Positions 14,385 through 22,325 of a DNA stretch of 64,000 nt are shown piece by piece (within the stretch, counting starts at the first letter, position 1; every line of letters starts with the position of its first letter). A program made the translations under genes and the position numbers. The stretch comes from Bradyrhizobium glycinis (GTDB lineage: Bacteria; Pseudomonadota; Alphaproteobacteria; Rhizobiales; Xanthobacteraceae). Below the pieces are notes generated by a model. The model saw nothing but the letters and a program-made list of their open reading frames with translations, searched no databases and was not told the DNA's origin. The stretch lies in assembly GCF_016031655.1 (NCBI RefSeq), contig NZ_JACCHQ010000028.1, positions 1 through 64,000 on the forward strand, written 5' to 3'.

Positions 14385-15734
14385 TCAGATCAGGCGCCGG
14401 ATCGCACGCTTGCGCCACACCAGGTGGTAATAGCCCGTCTGCAGGATCAACATGGTGCAGAACACGATTGGGTAAGCGGCCCATACGCCGGTCAGGCCGA
14501 CCGTATGGCTGAGGATGATTGCGGCCGGCAGCTCGATTGCGGCAATCGCGAAGATGGACAGCAGCATCGGCGTCAACGCGACGCCGGCGCCGCGCATCGC
14601 GCCCGAGAACACGGTGGCGAGCCCGAACGGTACCGAGCTCCACAAGGCAATGTTGAGCAATTCCTTCGCCAGATCCAGCACGGCGCCGTCGGTGATGAAG
14701 ATACCGAGCACCGCGCGCGGCGCGAGGTAGATAAGCGCCACCAGCCCGCCGGTCAGGACGATGTTGAACGCAAGGCCCGTCCGCACGATGCCGTCAAGCC
14801 GGGCTAGGTCGCCGCCGCCGACGGCCTGGGCACCGAGGATCGAGACGGCGATCGAGATCGACATCGCCGTGAACTGGGTGTAGCCCATTACCTGGTTGAC
14901 GGCGCCATAGGCCGCGGTGGCATTCGAACCGAAGCCGTTGACGAGGCCGAGCAGCACAAGCTCGGCGATGGCCATCACCACCATGCCGATCGCGCTCGGC
15001 AGGCCGATGCCGAGGACTTTGCCGAGCACGGCGCCGTTCAGCCGCAGGTGACGCAGCAGCGTCGCGTCCGGCGCGAGTGCGTGCTTTCTCCGCAGCAGGT
15101 AGGCGGCCAGCAAGATCAGCGTCAGCGTGTTCGAGATCGCAGCCGCCCAGGCAGGACTGGTGATGCCGACGGCCGGCAATCCGATCGTGCCGCGGATCAG
15201 CATCGGCGTCAGGATCAAGCCGATCGCTGTCGACAAGGCCAGCGCCAGCAGCGGCGTCAGTCCATCGCCGACGCCGCGGATCATCGCCGTCATCAGCAGG
15301 AACACGAAGCCGAGCGGCATCGTCAACAGCATAATGCGCGCATAGGCGCTGGCTTGATCGAGAATGTCCGCGGGCGTCGCGAGCGCCATCATCAGTTCAC
15401 GACTGAAGATGCCGCCAACGAGTGCAATCGCAATCGAGAGCAGCAGGCCGACGGCGAGTGTCGTGCCGACGATGATCTTGATCCGGTCATGCTCGCCCGC
15501 GCCGAAGGCCTGGCCGATCAGCACGGTGGCGCCGGTGCTCAGGCCGATGACGAAGGCGAACAGGAAGAACATCACCGGGAAGAACGCCGAGACCGCGGCG
15601 AGCGCGTCGACGCCGATCATCTGGCCGAGATAGACGTTGCTGACGGTGCCGAACAGCGATTGCAGCGCGTTGCTCAGAATCAGGGGTGCGAGGAAGCGGA
15701 GGAATGTGGTCCAGAGCGACTTTGCGGCAGACAT
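14385..15734 (-). CDS. MATE-family multidrug/metabolite efflux transporter
   Basis: A 449-residue protein with twelve predicted helices in two repeats; the conserved openings of each half are visible (PLILSNALQSLFGTVSNVYLGQMIG; GIGLPSAIGMVVMAIAELVLLGLVNGFG). MATE proteins use a Na+ or H+ gradient to export cationic drugs or metabolites across the inner membrane. The ATG at 15734 (MSAAKSLWTT) gives a standard N-terminus. No regulator is adjacent, so the natural substrate cannot be guessed. Confidence 0.9.
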   Translation of the reverse strand: MSAAKSLWTTFLRFLAPLILSNALQSLFGTVSNVYLGQMIGVDALAAVSAFFPVMFFLFAFVIGLSTGATVLIGQAFGAGEHDRIKIIVGTTLAVGLLLSIAIALVGGIFSRELMMALATPADILDQASAYARIMLLTMPLGFVFLLMTAMIRGVGDGLTPLLALALSTAIGLILTPMLIRGTIGLPAVGITSPAWAAAISNTLTLILLAAYLLRRKHALAPDATLLRHLRLNGAVLGKVLGIGLPSAIGMVVMAIAELVLLGLVNGFGSNATAAYGAVNQVMGYTQFTAMSISIAVSILGAQAVGGGDLARLDGIVRTGLAFNIVLTGGLVALIYLAPRAVLGIFITDGAVLDLAKELLNIALWSSVPFGLATVFSGAMRGAGVALTPMLLSIFAIAAIELPAAIILSHTVGLTGVWAAYPIVFCTMLILQTGYYHLVWRKRAIRRLI

Positions 15735-15823
15735 GGCATTGGCCTTTCATCAGGGCGTGCGAGGCCGTTGCCGCGCAATGCGCGGCTTGGCCGTCGATGG
15801 GGTTGTGAGACGCGGCGCGCGGT

Positions 15824-16417
15824 TTAAGCGCGGTCGCTGTAGGCGAGCTTGACGATGTGGTCGCGGATGTCGGCCGGCCAGTCCGCGATCAGGACGGTGA
15901 AGCGTCGCCGGTCATTTGCGAACAGCGCGCGCGAGGCTTCCTCGAACTGCGGCAGATCGCCGGCCATGGTCGACATGAAGTGATAGGCCGCATCGCGCGC
16001 CTGCCGCTCGCGGTCCTTGTCGCCGCTGGCGCGCCTGGCCTCGTCGACGAGCTTGCGCAGCGCGACCGAAGCGCCGCCGGCCTGCGCGTTGAGCCACTCC
16101 CAGTGCCGCGGCAGCAAGGTCACCTCGCGCGCGACCACGCCGAGTTTCGGCCGGCCGCGTCCGCGCGGCTCTGCGGGTGCGTCAGTCGTCTCGGCTTGCG
16201 GCATGAGCGTTGCCAGCCGGGCCAGCACCTCGCGATCCTCGCCGCGCAGGTCGAAATCGATCGACCGCCCGGTGGCGTCGTCAAAGATGATGATCGGCTG
16301 GTCCAGCGGCTCTGTCGCCCGTTTCACCGCGAGCGCGACATCGCCCGCAGTGCCAGAGGCCAGCCGGCGCTGGCCGGCGAAGGCTGTGTAGGTCCCTTGC
16401 ATTGGAATCATTGCCAT
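15824..16417 (-). CDS. DUF2239-family protein
   Basis: A 197-residue protein with the DUF2239 layout: GTYTAFAGQRRLASG and IIIFDDATGRSIDFDLRG at the N-terminus, an arginine/proline-rich linker (EPRGRGRPKLGVVAREVTLL), and a helical C-terminus (WEWLNAQAGGASVALRKLVDEAR; RFTVLIADWPADIRDHI). The linker plus LLPRHWEWL resembles regulators that act on DNA, so it may be a transcription factor, but the family role is not established. The gene has a good promoter whose spacer is an ACCCGGGT palindrome, repeated 27 bases upstream; ATGs at 16411 and 16402 are alternative starts. It is divergent from a GST. Confidence 0.83.
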   Translation of the reverse strand: MAMIPMQGTYTAFAGQRRLASGTAGDVALAVKRATEPLDQPIIIFDDATGRSIDFDLRGEDREVLARLATLMPQAETTDAPAEPRGRGRPKLGVVAREVTLLPRHWEWLNAQAGGASVALRKLVDEARRASGDKDRERQARDAAYHFMSTMAGDLPQFEEASRALFANDRRRFTVLIADWPADIRDHIVKLAYSDRA

Positions 16418-16437
16418 ATTTGATCGCGTTATTGGAT

Positions 16438-16477
16438 TTAATACCCGGGTAAATTCTCCGCGTCAATATACCCGGGT
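16438..16477. promoter_or_regulatory. Promoter with duplicated ACCCGGGT operator
   Basis: On the minus strand TTGACG (16466-16461), a 17-base spacer and TATTAA (16443-16438) form a promoter for the DUF2239 gene. ATACCCGGGT occurs at 16441-16450, covering the spacer end and -10, and again at 16468-16477 just upstream of the -35, both in the same orientation and 27 bases apart. The arrangement is that of a repressor with two binding sites, possibly also serving the divergent GST. Confidence 0.65.
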
Positions 16478-16582
16478 GAAAATACCTGCAATGACGGCTC
16501 GACAATGTGTTCCCGGGCTGGCACCAACGGCGCGGCCGATCGACCACGCCTAAGCCCAAGTCCAAGCCTTGAGGACCCCGCG

Positions 16583-17248
16583 ATGCTGACCGTTCACCAC
16601 CTCAACAATTCCCGCTCGCAGCGTGTGCTGTGGCTGCTCGAGGAGCTGGGCGTCCCTTACGAGATCGTGCGCTATCAGCGCCAGCCGGACATGCGCGCGC
16701 CGAAGGAGCTGCGCGCCATCCATCCGCTCGGCAAATCGCCCGTCATCACCGACAACGGCAACACCATCGCCGAGTCCGGCGCGATCATCGAATACCTCAT
16801 CGCCACCTACGGCAACGGACGGCTGATCCCGCCGCCGAACACGCCGGAGCGGCTGCGCTACACCTATTGGCTGCACTATGCGGAAGGGTCCGCGATGCAG
16901 CCGCTGCTGCTCAAGCTGCTGTTCACGCTGATGCCGAAGCGCGCGCCCGCCCTGCTGCGCCCGCTGGTGCGCAAGGTCTGCAACCAGGCGCTGACCGCGC
17001 TGGTCAATCCGCAGCTCAAGCAGCACATGGATTATTGGGAAGGCGAGCTCGGCAAGAGCGAATGGTTCGCCGGCAGTGAGTTCACCGCGGCCGATATCCA
17101 GATGAGCTTTCCGCTCGAAGCGGCCCAAGCCCGCGGCGGGCTCGAGCAGGGTCATCCCAAGGCGATGACGTTCCTGGAGCGCATTCACGCCCGGCCTGCG
17201 TATGCGCGCGCGCTGGAGAAGGGCGGGCCGTATCAGGTCGGGCGGTAA
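16583..17248 (+). CDS. Glutathione S-transferase
   Basis: A 221-residue cytosolic GST. The N-terminal thioredoxin-like domain starts MLTVHHLNNSRSQRVLWLLEEL, with NNSRSQR at the usual catalytic Ser region, and contains GKSPVITDNG and ESGAIIEYL for glutathione binding; the C-terminal helical domain includes WFAGSEFTAADIQMSFPLE. It conjugates glutathione to electrophiles or acts on peroxides. ATG at 16583 is the family start; an in-frame upstream ATG at 16505 would add 26 unrelated residues. It is divergent from the DUF2239 gene across a duplicated operator. Confidence 0.9.
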   Translation: MLTVHHLNNSRSQRVLWLLEELGVPYEIVRYQRQPDMRAPKELRAIHPLGKSPVITDNGNTIAESGAIIEYLIATYGNGRLIPPPNTPERLRYTYWLHYAEGSAMQPLLLKLLFTLMPKRAPALLRPLVRKVCNQALTALVNPQLKQHMDYWEGELGKSEWFAGSEFTAADIQMSFPLEAAQARGGLEQGHPKAMTFLERIHARPAYARALEKGGPYQVGR

Positions 17249-17276
17249 AGTTTCTACCCCGTCATTCCGGAGCAGG

Positions 17277-19025
17277 TTACTGCCCGGCTGCCTCCGCACC
17301 GCGCGTGCGCGGGTCGGCTGCGCCCAGCGGTCCGTTCGGTGTCACCATGATCGAATTCGCCGAAGTCTGCCCCATCGGCTCGACGACGAGGTGCCCCATC
17401 GCCTTCAGCTCGAGCAGCACGCCCTCGGGAAAGCCCCGCTCGACGCGCACTTCATCCGGCAGCCATTGATGGTGCAGCCGCGGCGTCGCGACCGCGGCCG
17501 CAACATCCATCTTGTAGTCGAGCACGTTGACGATCACCTGAAGCACGGTCGAGATGATGCGGCTGCCGCCGGGCGAGCCTGTCACCAGCACCGGCTTGCC
17601 GTCCCTCAGCACGATGGTCGGTGACATCGACGACAGCGGCCGCTTACTGGGTCCGGGAAGATTCGCTTCGAAGCCGACGAGGCCATAGGCATTGGAAGCA
17701 CCGATTGCCGCGGTGAAATCGTCGAGCTCGTTGTTGAGCAACACGCCCGTGCCGTCGGCGACGAGGCCGACGCCATAGCTGAAATTCAACGTATAAGTGT
17801 TGCTGACGGCGTTGCCGCGGGCATCGACGACGGAAAAGTGCGTGGTGTTGCTGCCCTCACGCGGCGCGGCAGAAGCAGACACGAGCTCCTTCGAGGGCGT
17901 GGCGCGCTCGGGGGAAATGTTCGCCCGCAGCTTGGCGGCATAGTCCTTCGCGACGAGCGTCTCGATCGGCGCGTTGACGAAGGCGGGATCACCGAGATAG
18001 CGGGCGCGGTCGGCATAAGCGCGCTTCATGGCTTCGATCAACAGATGCAGCGACGCCGCCGATCCCTGCTTTAGATCGGCAAGCGGAAAGCCCTCGAGAA
18101 TGTTGAGCGTCTCCACCAGCACGACGCCGCCGGACGATGGCAGCGGCATCGAGACGATGTCATAGCCGCGGTAGCTGCCACGCACCGGCGTGCGGATGAC
18201 CGGCTGATAGGCCTTGAGGTCGGCCGGCGTCATGACGCCGCCGGCATCGGTCACGGCCTTGGCAAGTTTCTCGGCGACCGGCCCCTCGTAGAATCCCCGC
18301 GGTCCGAGCGCGGCGACGGCCGCCAGTGTTTCGGCGAGATCGCCCTGCACCAGCCGATCGCCTTCCCCCAGCGGCGCGCCATCCGGACGCGAGAAGATCC
18401 TGGCCGAGGAAGGCCAGCGTGCCAGCCGCCGGTGCCAGCTCGGGAGCGTATCGGCCATGTCGTCGCTGATGATGAAGCCATCGCGTGCGAGCCCGATGGC
18501 GGGCGCCAGCAGTTGCGCCAGCGTGAACTGACCCGAGCCGTATTTCTCGAGCGCGAGCGCGAGGCCGGCGACGGTGCCAGGCACGCCGATGCCGAGCGCG
18601 GAATCGCGTGACTTCGTCGCGTCGGGCTTGCCGTCGGCGCCGAGGAAGATCTGCGGCGTGGTCGCGGCCGGCGCGGTCTCGCGATAGTCGATCGTGATGT
18701 CTTCATTGCGGTCGGCGGAATGGATCACCATGAAGCCGCCGCCGCCGATATTGCCGGCACGCGGATAGGTCACCGCCATCGCAAAGCCGGTCGCGACCGC
18801 AGCGTCGACCGCGTTGCCGCCTCGCCGCAGTATCTCGGCGCCGATCTGCGCGGAGATCCTCTCCTGCGCCGCCACCATGCCTTGCTCGGCGGCGACGGCG
18901 CGCACCGCCTCGCGTGCCGGCGGGACATAGCCCTGCCGTGCGTCCTGAGCGGTCGCGGGAGCGAGAGCGAACGCCAGAATGGCTGTGAAGGCGAAGAATG
19001 TCCGCCGTGTCGAATATGATGACAT
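17277..19025 (-). CDS. ggt: Gamma-glutamyltransferase
   Basis: A 582-residue secreted Ntn-hydrolase precursor. Residues 1-27 are a signal peptide (STRRTFFAFTAILAFALAPATAQ). The autocleavage site and nucleophile are Thr394 in GSNTTHFSVVD, which aligns with Thr391 of the E. coli enzyme; GSPGG (substrate binding) and RLHHQW are also present. It cleaves glutathione and other gamma-glutamyl compounds in the periplasm. ATG at 19025 is chosen because it gives the signal peptide; an in-frame start at 19094 would place a charged leader before it. It is divergent from the UMF1-type transporter. Confidence 0.93.
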   Translation of the reverse strand: MSSYSTRRTFFAFTAILAFALAPATAQDARQGYVPPAREAVRAVAAEQGMVAAQERISAQIGAEILRRGGNAVDAAVATGFAMAVTYPRAGNIGGGGFMVIHSADRNEDITIDYRETAPAATTPQIFLGADGKPDATKSRDSALGIGVPGTVAGLALALEKYGSGQFTLAQLLAPAIGLARDGFIISDDMADTLPSWHRRLARWPSSARIFSRPDGAPLGEGDRLVQGDLAETLAAVAALGPRGFYEGPVAEKLAKAVTDAGGVMTPADLKAYQPVIRTPVRGSYRGYDIVSMPLPSSGGVVLVETLNILEGFPLADLKQGSAASLHLLIEAMKRAYADRARYLGDPAFVNAPIETLVAKDYAAKLRANISPERATPSKELVSASAAPREGSNTTHFSVVDARGNAVSNTYTLNFSYGVGLVADGTGVLLNNELDDFTAAIGASNAYGLVGFEANLPGPSKRPLSSMSPTIVLRDGKPVLVTGSPGGSRIISTVLQVIVNVLDYKMDVAAAVATPRLHHQWLPDEVRVERGFPEGVLLELKAMGHLVVEPMGQTSANSIMVTPNGPLGAADPRTRGAEAAGQ

Positions 19026-19129
19026 CGTCAAAATTTCCGCCGCGGCCTCGGGCCAGTTCACACGCCTCACGGCAATGCTATACCGTTTGCTCAAAGAGAG
19101 GCAAAACTGTTCGTGATGAGGACCGCGTG

Positions 19130-20515
19130 ATGACGACGATCGCCCCGGATCTGCGCGTGGCCGGCGCGCAGCGGTCTTATCCGCCGCGCGCCGCCGTCGT
19201 CAGCTGGATCTTCTTCGACTGGGCCGCGCAGCCCTATTTCACGCTGATCACGACTTTCGTGTTCGCGCCCTATTTCGCGACCAGCGTGGCGCCCAATCCC
19301 GCCGCCGGGCAGTCGCTGTGGGGCTTTGCGATGGCTGCGGCGGGCCTTGCGATCGCGCTGCTGTCCCCGGTGCTGGGAGCGATCGCCGACTCGGCCGGCC
19401 GCAGGAAGCCATGGATCGCCGGATTCGGCCTGGTGCTGGTGCTGGCATCTTGCACGCTGTGGATCGGCAAGCCGGGCGATGTCGCCGTGATTGCCCCGCT
19501 GCTTACGGCGGTGGCGCTCGCCAGCGTCGGCGCGGAATTCGCCACCCTCTTCAACAATGCGATGATGCCGACCCTGGTGCCGCCGGAACGGATCGGACGG
19601 CTTTCCGGCACCGGCTGGGCCACGGGCTACATCGGCGGCATCGTCAGCCTGATCATCGTGCTCGGCTTCCTCGCTGCCAATCCCGAGACCGGCCGCACGC
19701 TGCTCGGCTTCGCGCCGTTGTTCGGGCTCGATCCCGTCACGCATCAGGGCGACCGTGCCGCCGGCCCGCTCACCGGGCTCTGGTTCATCATCTTCGTGAC
19801 GCCGATGTTCCTGTTCACGCCGGATTATCCGGCGAAGCGCCCGTTGCGCGAGGCGCTGCGCGAGGGTCTGTCGGAACTGAAGCAGTCGATCAAGAATCTG
19901 CCGAGGCAGAAATCGCTCGCGGCATTCCTGCTCGCCAACATGATCTACACCGATGGCCTGGTGTCGCTGTTCGCCTTCGGTGGCATCTATGCCGCCGGCA
20001 CCTTCGGCTGGCACACGATCCAGATCGGGACGTTCGGCATCATGCTCGCGATTGCCGGCGCGCTCGGCGCGTGGCTCGGCGGCAAGCTGGATGATCGTCT
20101 CGGGCCGAAGCGCGTCATCGCCGGCAGCCTGCTGGTCCTGCTGCTGTCGGTGGCCGCGATTCTTCTGGTCGACAAGGACAGTGTCCTGTTCGTCAAGACC
20201 GCGCCGCCGCAAGCCGGCGCTCCTCTGTTCTCGAGCGCGGCCGAGCGGGCTTATCTGGTGCTGGGCTGCCTGATCGGTGCCGCTGGCGGCCCGCTCCAGG
20301 CTGCTTCCCGCACGCTGTTGATCCATCTCGCACCGAAGGATCGCATCGCGCAATATTTCGGCCTGTTCGCGCTGACGGGAAAGGTGACGTCGTTCATCGG
20401 CCCGCTCCTGATCGGCATGGTCACCGCGCTGACCGCCAGCCAGAAGGCCGGCATGGCCGTGCTCGTCGTGTTCTTCGTCGCGGGATTGGGGCTGTTGATG
20501 CGGGTGCGGGACTAG
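19130..20515 (+). CDS. MFS permease, UMF1/Atg22 type
   Basis: A 461-residue transporter of the UMF1 (Atg22-like) branch of the major facilitator superfamily: VVSWIFFDWAAQPYFTLITTF at helix 1 is the family hallmark, with twelve helices and the LSGTGWATGYIGGI segment in helix 5. Atg22 exports amino acids from the yeast vacuole; the bacterial substrates are unknown. ATG at 19130 follows GAGGA; the frame is open upstream but overlaps the divergent ggt promoter. Divergence from ggt, an enzyme that releases amino acids, is suggestive only. Confidence 0.85.
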   Translation: MTTIAPDLRVAGAQRSYPPRAAVVSWIFFDWAAQPYFTLITTFVFAPYFATSVAPNPAAGQSLWGFAMAAAGLAIALLSPVLGAIADSAGRRKPWIAGFGLVLVLASCTLWIGKPGDVAVIAPLLTAVALASVGAEFATLFNNAMMPTLVPPERIGRLSGTGWATGYIGGIVSLIIVLGFLAANPETGRTLLGFAPLFGLDPVTHQGDRAAGPLTGLWFIIFVTPMFLFTPDYPAKRPLREALREGLSELKQSIKNLPRQKSLAAFLLANMIYTDGLVSLFAFGGIYAAGTFGWHTIQIGTFGIMLAIAGALGAWLGGKLDDRLGPKRVIAGSLLVLLLSVAAILLVDKDSVLFVKTAPPQAGAPLFSSAAERAYLVLGCLIGAAGGPLQAASRTLLIHLAPKDRIAQYFGLFALTGKVTSFIGPLLIGMVTALTASQKAGMAVLVVFFVAGLGLLMRVRD

Positions 20516-20524
20516 CCCGCATAC

Positions 20525-20558
20525 CGTAGCCCGGATTACGCTGCGCTCCCGGGCTACG
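20525..20558. terminator. CGTAGCCCGG hairpin between convergent genes
   Basis: CGTAGCCCGG and CCGGGCTACG (10-base arms, 14-base loop) lie between the stop of the MFS gene and the stop of purH. The sequence is a small copy of a repeat type also seen near 59630. Confidence 0.65.
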
Positions 20559-20567
20559 CAGATCGTG

Positions 20568-22160
20568 TCAGTGCCTGAAGTGCCGCGTTCCCGTGAACAC
20601 CATGGCGATGCCGTGCTCGTCGGCGGCTTTGATGACCTCGTCGTCGCGCATGGAGCCGCCGGGCTGCACCACGGCGGTGGCGCCGGCTTCGATGCAGGCG
20701 AGCATGCCGTCGGCGAACGGGAAGAACGCATCCGAGGCCACCACCGAGCCCTTGGTGAGCGGCTCGGCGAGCTTCAGCTCGGCTGCCGCATCCTGCGCCT
20801 TGCGCGCGGCGATCCGCGCTGAATCCACCCGGCTCATCTGGCCCGCGCCGATACCGACGGTGGCGAGATCCCTAGCGTAGATGATGGTGTTGGACTTGAC
20901 GTGTTTTGCAACCCGGAACGCGAATTTCAGGTCGCGCATTTCCGCATCCGTCGGCGCGCGCTTGGTCACGACCTTGAACGTCATGTCGTCGACCACGGCG
21001 TTGTCGCGGCTCTGCACCAGCAGGCCGCCGGCTACAGTCTTGGCAGTCAGGCCCGGCGCACGCGGATCGGGCAGGCTGCCGGCTAGCAGCAGGCGCAGGT
21101 TCTTCTTGCCGCCGATGATGGCGATCGCCTCTTCGCTGGCATCGGGCGCGATAATGACCTCGGTGAAGATCTTGGTGATCTCGCGCGCGGTGTCGGCATC
21201 GAGCGGACGGTTCATCGCGATGATGCCGCCGAACGCGGACGTTGAATCGCAGGCCAGTGCCCTGCGATAGGCCTCGACGAGGTTCGGCCCTTCGGCGACG
21301 CCGCAGGGATTGGCATGCTTGACGATGACGCAGGCCGCGGTGCGCCTGGCGTCGAACTCGCCGATGCATTCATAGGCCGCATCGGTGTCGTTGATGTTGT
21401 TGTAGGAGAGCTCCTTGCCCTGGAGCTGCCGCGCGGTCGAGACGCCAGGACGCTTCTCCGGCGTCGCATAGAACGCGGCGGTCTGGTGCGGGTTCTCGCC
21501 ATAACGCAGCGACTGGATCAGCCGGCCGCCGAAAGCGCGGAAGTCGGGCGCGTCGATCTCGAGCTGACAGTTGAACCAGTTCGAGATCGCGGCGTCATAG
21601 GCCGCGGTGCGCGCATAGGCCTTTGCGGCCAGCCGACGGCGCAGCTTCAGGGTGGTCGCGCCCTTGTTGGCGGCGAGCTCGTCGAGCACGGCCTGATAGT
21701 CCTGCGCCTCGACGACGACGGCGACATCGTCGTGGTTCTTGGCAGCGGCCCGGATCATCGCGGGGCCGCCGATGTCGATGTTCTCGATGCAATCCTCGAA
21801 GCCCGCGCCTTTGTCGACGGTCGCTTCGAACGGATAGAGATTGACGACGAGCAGGTCGATCGGCGCGATGCCGTGCGCCTTCATCGCCTCCGCATGGTCC
21901 TTGTTGTCGCGGATCGCGAGCAGGCCGCCATGCACCTTCGGATGCAGCGTCTTGACGCGGCCGTCCATCATCTCGGGGAAGCCGGTTAGGTCGGAGACGT
22001 CCTTCACCTTAAGGCCGGCCGCGGCGATCGCTTTCGCGGTGCCACCGGTCGAGACAAGCTCGACATCGTGCGCGGCGAGCGCCTTGGCGAACTCGATCAG
22101 GCCGGTCTTGTCGGAGACGGAAAGAAGGGCGCGGGTGACGCGGCGGGGATTGTCAGTCAT
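20568..22160 (-). CDS. purH: Bifunctional AICAR formyltransferase / IMP cyclohydrolase
   Basis: A 530-residue enzyme for the last two steps of purine synthesis: formylation of AICAR by 10-formyl-THF and cyclisation of FAICAR to IMP. The N-terminal methylglyoxal-synthase-like IMPCH domain (RALLSVSDKTGLIEFAKAL, GGTAKAI, GRVKTLHPKVHGG) is followed by the transformylase domain, whose KHANPCG motif holds the catalytic Lys-His. ATG at 22160 (MTDNPRR) has GAGGA upstream; a TTG two codons earlier is less likely. It is downstream of the heparinase and rsmB genes on the same strand and depends on folate carried by FolD (60599). Confidence 0.97.
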   Translation of the reverse strand: MTDNPRRVTRALLSVSDKTGLIEFAKALAAHDVELVSTGGTAKAIAAAGLKVKDVSDLTGFPEMMDGRVKTLHPKVHGGLLAIRDNKDHAEAMKAHGIAPIDLLVVNLYPFEATVDKGAGFEDCIENIDIGGPAMIRAAAKNHDDVAVVVEAQDYQAVLDELAANKGATTLKLRRRLAAKAYARTAAYDAAISNWFNCQLEIDAPDFRAFGGRLIQSLRYGENPHQTAAFYATPEKRPGVSTARQLQGKELSYNNINDTDAAYECIGEFDARRTAACVIVKHANPCGVAEGPNLVEAYRRALACDSTSAFGGIIAMNRPLDADTAREITKIFTEVIIAPDASEEAIAIIGGKKNLRLLLAGSLPDPRAPGLTAKTVAGGLLVQSRDNAVVDDMTFKVVTKRAPTDAEMRDLKFAFRVAKHVKSNTIIYARDLATVGIGAGQMSRVDSARIAARKAQDAAAELKLAEPLTKGSVVASDAFFPFADGMLACIEAGATAVVQPGGSMRDDEVIKAADEHGIAMVFTGTRHFRH

Positions 22161-22280
22161 GAGCAAGATCCTCTGTTCAGGGAGTGTCTATGCCCAGGCG
22201 CGCGGCGGATCTGTCCCGCGCTTCCCGATGGTGCTCCATCCAAGGTCGCCAGTCGCGCGAGCGAGCGCTCGATAGCAGCT

Positions 22281-22300
22281 TTCGTCGTTTTTCACAACGA
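22281..22300. terminator. Hairpin between heparinase and purH
   Basis: CGTCGTT-TTTCAC-AACGACG: seven-base perfect stem, 25 bases past the heparinase stop and 120 bases before the purH start. There is no clear U-run on the minus strand, so it may attenuate rather than terminate. Confidence 0.4.
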
Positions 22301-22325
22301 CGAGATAGGGCCGGATCGCGCCTGT

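Noticed and set aside
19091..20731. 546-codon minus-strand frame opposite the UMF1-type transporter
   Set aside because: Low-complexity Arg/Glu/His sequence typical of antisense reading in GC-rich DNA.
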